DNA of 64,000 nt, taken from Bostrychus sinensis (lineage: Eukaryota; Chordata; Actinopteri; Gobiiformes; Eleotridae). Location: assembly GCA_020698575.1 (NCBI GenBank), contig CM036245.1, positions 15,237,479-15,301,478 of the forward strand. The letters are read 5' to 3'. Position 1 is the first letter of the stretch, and every line of letters starts with the position of its first letter. The notes under the pieces are model-generated. The model made no database searches, was not told the DNA's origin, and worked only from the letters and a program-made list of their open reading frames with translations. The translations under genes and the position numbers were made by a program. Shown one piece after another: positions 60,765 to 64,000 of this stretch.

Positions 60765-63239
60765 ATAGCTGACCTGTGGGATGATTAGTTAAGAATTTAT
60801 ATTTTGTTTGTATATTTTATTCAGTAGTGACATTTGTGAGCCAAGTTGCCTGTCAATGGTGATTCATCAGTAATGATTATTGGCATTTTAGTTGCGACTT
60901 ATGACACTGAATATGTTGTTACTATAGGATTACAGAGCAAATTTCTGTTATCATGACCAAGTGTTGCTTTTTACATTTTGGGATGAGAATGTGACTATTA
61001 TACAATTGTAATAACAGGCAACAGCCACAGAGGAACAGGTTATAGTTGGACCTTAACTTATTTGATAAAAAAATACCTCTATTAGTGCAATGGCTTTTAG
61101 TGATGTCTTTCTGTCTCTGTCCTTCTGCCTTTAGTGATATTTTGAATCTGAACTGTGAAATGACTAGTGTCATTTTCTGTGTGCACTGGACTAAAAAATG
61201 GTCTGTGAAAACCCTCGTTCCAGGCATGTTTCAGAAGAATGAAAGACACATTTTTTACTGTCATTTTCTGAACATTACTGAATTATTTCACCTCATGTTG
61301 AGACTAGAAGATAAGCACATCTAGGCACTGGTCGCTGTTGAGTAATAAACACTCTTTGACCACAATCCTGGATGTGATATAACATTCATGACAATCTAAC
61401 AGGAGAGCAAATTAGATGTTTTTGTACTTTAGTCAAAGCTAAACCAGTGCAGCAGAGTATGTATTACAAGCCTAACAGTGCAAGACATTAATTTCACAAG
61501 TCAGCTGAAAAGTGTTGTGGTAAATGTGGTATGTTTTTTGGTGTGCCATGGTTATGTCCTGAAATTATGTACTTTCTGTGATTGCTGCCATAATGCACTG
61601 GGACACTGCTTTCCACATTTTTGGAAAACACTTTTTTTTAAATTGCACAAACTTTACTTTATTTCCCTAAGTTTTAGCTGACTCTGGACCATGTTAAATT
61701 TATTTAAAACTCTGACAGTGGAAGAAACTTGCAGGCATTTTCATGAAACATTCATAGCTTTAGCTGACAGTGTATTTATTTGCAAACAGTGATATTTGGA
61801 AGAAGGCTGAACTGGCTCCATACTGTGATGTCCATTTACTTCCATTACCCCACTACATTTTACTTTCTCGTGGGCCATTGAACCATAGTAATAATCAGGG
61901 CTGGAGGTCTCATCATCATCTTGGTCAGACATGAGTGTCTGTCATATTTTCAAAACAACTTCTAATGACAGTCTTTAGAGGAATCTTTAAGTAAACTTTA
62001 GGATAATATTCACACAAGTGCCTATATGTAAACAGGAAGGCCAGAGTTTACCTTAAGGCAAAACTTGAACATACTCTTACTCTTGCTATTGCAGCTCTAG
62101 GTGTGCTCAGAGTTTCAAAGTGTTTCTCAGTCCAGATAAATTACCTCCGCCTCTACGTTTTATGATAGAAAAATTAGCAGTATACCTCTCAGTATCATCC
62201 TGGGAACTGCAGGTCCTCAGTGTAATTCAACTGAAAACAGTGTAGTGACAAAAAGCTGAAGAATGTGGAGCTGCAGAAGTTTTTCACATCTCGGTGCATC
62301 TTTTATCAGGAGATAGTTCAGTAATGAATAGGGAGAGCCTGGTGAGAAATCACATTATTATTTCACAGAGACAAAAATGTAGTGGTTTTAAATGTGCAGA
62401 TTGTATAGTGTGTCTTTGGCTGTGGATTTATGATGGTCCACATTTAGTTTTGTGCTGTTTTTCTCCTGAGACATCTATCTGTGAATGTGCTTTAACTTGA
62501 TGGATGAGTCCAACACTTCGCTCCTCTGTGCTTGGTGTGTTACTGTTACTACATCTCCTCCCATTGTCTCAAGTAATTAGAAAACAGATAAAGCACTTTC
62601 AAGGGGTGGGAAACTGCACATTTATTTAGGTTCACATATCAACATCTCTTTTTTTCTGTGGGTAAATATCTACTGTCAGTATATACTAATGCAATACCCC
62701 CCACATGGAAACAAGAAACAAACAAAAAAAAAAGGCAAGATAACTTAAACATTTCAAGAATGTCCAAATCTTCTGCCATGAACTTTAAACGTCTTACTCA
62801 AAATAGTCAACATTTGTGTGAAAAGTAATCAGTAGCATTGGTTACTGCTGTTGTGTCTGACTTTTATCCCAAGGGGCAGATAGAAAGAGTCAGAATTAAC
62901 TTTTGTATGAAACACATTATGCTGTGTCTAGGTTAAGACAAGTTAGAAAGTTAGTTTGCAGGTATAGGCAAGTAGGTACCACTTTTTTTTTTTTTTTCCA
63001 GAGCAGCCAGTTTTCTCCAGTGGCTCTTATTCACCTAAAATAACATATATTGGCAACTTTTGACAGTAGAGCTGAGTCATTCTTGAAAATATTCTCTTTC
63101 TGTGCAGAAATCTTTTCTCGCTGTGAATGTAAAACTTATAATTGACTGATTGATTGTCTCTACTGTAAGACTGAGAAATTGCTGAGTATAGTTGTTTCTT
63201 GACAATAATTACACATAATTTTAAAACTACTAGGGTCTA
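60765..63239. other. 2.5 kb unannotated non-coding stretch
   Basis: I see no gene I can support. A minus-strand frame at 61741-61932 is discussed as a weak exon candidate. A-runs near 62724-62734 and a T run at 62983-62998 are present. Confidence 0.45.
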
Positions 63240-63242
63240 TCA

Positions 63243-63515
63243 GCGGAGGTTTATTTCTAGTTTGGTCCTTGTTTAGACCTGGTTTTATTCTGGTTTAGTC
63301 CAGGTTTATTTTTTGTTTAGTTGTAGTTAAGTCCTTGTTTAGACCTGCTTTAGTCCTGGTTTTGTCCTGGTTTATTTCTTGTTTAGTCCTTGACCTGGTT
63401 TTGTCCAGGTTTGGTCATGGTTTAGTCCTGGTTTATTTTTTGTTTAGACCTGATTTAGTTGGTTATGTCATTGTTGAGTTCTGGTTTAGTCCTGGTTTAC
63501 ATCTGGTTAAATTAA
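63243..63515. repeat. Degenerate CTGGTTTAGTCC minisatellite
   Basis: Units such as ctggtttagtc, ctggttttgtcc and cttgtttagacc of about 11-15 bases fill the segment. The reverse complement matches the units inside the hAT element at 27946-28853. The plus-strand frame (63335-63523) is a repetitive LVLS-rich reading of the array and not a gene. Confidence 0.75.
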
Positions 63516-64000
63516 AATACTGACGTCTGGACCTCAGGGACCTCTATGGTGTGTACGGCCCTTTTTGAATTATACTTGCTTGCTGTGCACACATTTGTTT
63601 TTGTGCCATAAAGCTCTTTTGATGAATGTAATCATGTCTATTCGCCACATGCAGCAGGAGGAGCTGCTGTCATACATAATTGTTTTGATTCATTGACTAA
63701 TAAGATATAATTAAATGCTGATTTGAAATTGTAGTGTTTCAGAGTATAGATAGAGCCCTAATAAATTGACTCATCTTTCATTTAAACAGACACATGCGTG
63801 CACTGTGAACATGATGCATTTTTACTGTTCCTCATCCACATCTAAAACTGTTGTATGTATGCATTATGTTTTTTGAGATTGGGTTTCTCTGCAGCTCAAA
63901 AAGGGCTGAAAGAGTATTGGATTTGAGTCAGGTTTGATGGTGCAGAGCTATAAGAAGACACCAGGGAACAGGCAGGTTGGACGTGGGTCGAAGGGTGAGA
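63516..64000. other. Unannotated window end
   Basis: I see no gene or complete element in the last 480 bases. Confidence 0.5.

Noticed and set aside
63335..63523. Leucine/valine-rich repetitive frame
   Set aside because: It is a translation of the CTGGTTTAGTCC minisatellite.
1..64000. CRISPR arrays, operons or bacterial-type features
   Set aside because: Repeats here are microsatellites, minisatellites and eukaryotic transposons; no regularly spaced direct repeats with unique spacers were seen.

Overview
This 64 kb window looks like AT-rich, non-coding DNA from a ray-finned fish, probably intergenic or one very large intron. I infer this from the repeat content. There are Tc1-like transposons with paired-type transposase remnants, several hAT elements, tRNA-derived SINEs with fish-type heads, a CR1/L2-group LINE, a probable solo LTR, many AT microsatellites and long poly-A/T tracts. 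I found no host protein-coding gene, rRNA, functional tRNA, operon or CRISPR array that I can support. Every protein-like reading frame I recognise belongs to a broken mobile element.

Layout. 1-9 kb: a short hAT element with an exact 8-bp target duplication (3415-3953), an inverted-repeat element split by a younger SINE (4559-5483), and a 2.4 kb non-autonomous hAT with an exact 8-bp duplication (6264-8676). 10-13.4 kb: a diverged GC-rich tandem repeat, a mini Tc1-like element and a probable hAT remnant. 16-19.9 kb: an inverted-repeat MITE, a hAT fragment carrying a tRNA-derived SINE, and a possible Harbinger relic. 21-23.8 kb: a Tc1 element with a three-frame broken transposase, then an internally deleted Tc1 element of a second family. 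25-31.2 kb: two SINEs of one family, hAT ends, and a 0.9 kb hAT with an exact 8-bp duplication, a minisatellite and a probable nested insertion. 39.9-40.4 kb: a third Tc1 family, internally deleted. 48.4-48.9 kb: a second copy of the first Tc1 family, 5' part only. 50.1-52.8 kb: a degenerate BED-finger/hAT relic, a probable solo LTR and another hAT end. 54.8-59.3 kb: a nearly complete but inactivated LINE (endonuclease plus reverse transcriptase). 59.9-60.8 kb: two SINEs of one family in head-to-head inverted orientation. 63.2-63.5 kb: a minisatellite matching the one inside the 28 kb hAT, on the opposite strand.

The elements act as cut-and-paste transposons (Tc1, hAT, Harbinger), copy-and-paste retroelements (LINE, LTR) and LINE-dependent SINEs. 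All copies here appear unable to move on their own. I found no new biological system. The most informative signals are the exact target duplications, the nested insertions, the inverted SINE pair, the shared minisatellite and a few weak candidate exons that only comparison or RNA data could settle.
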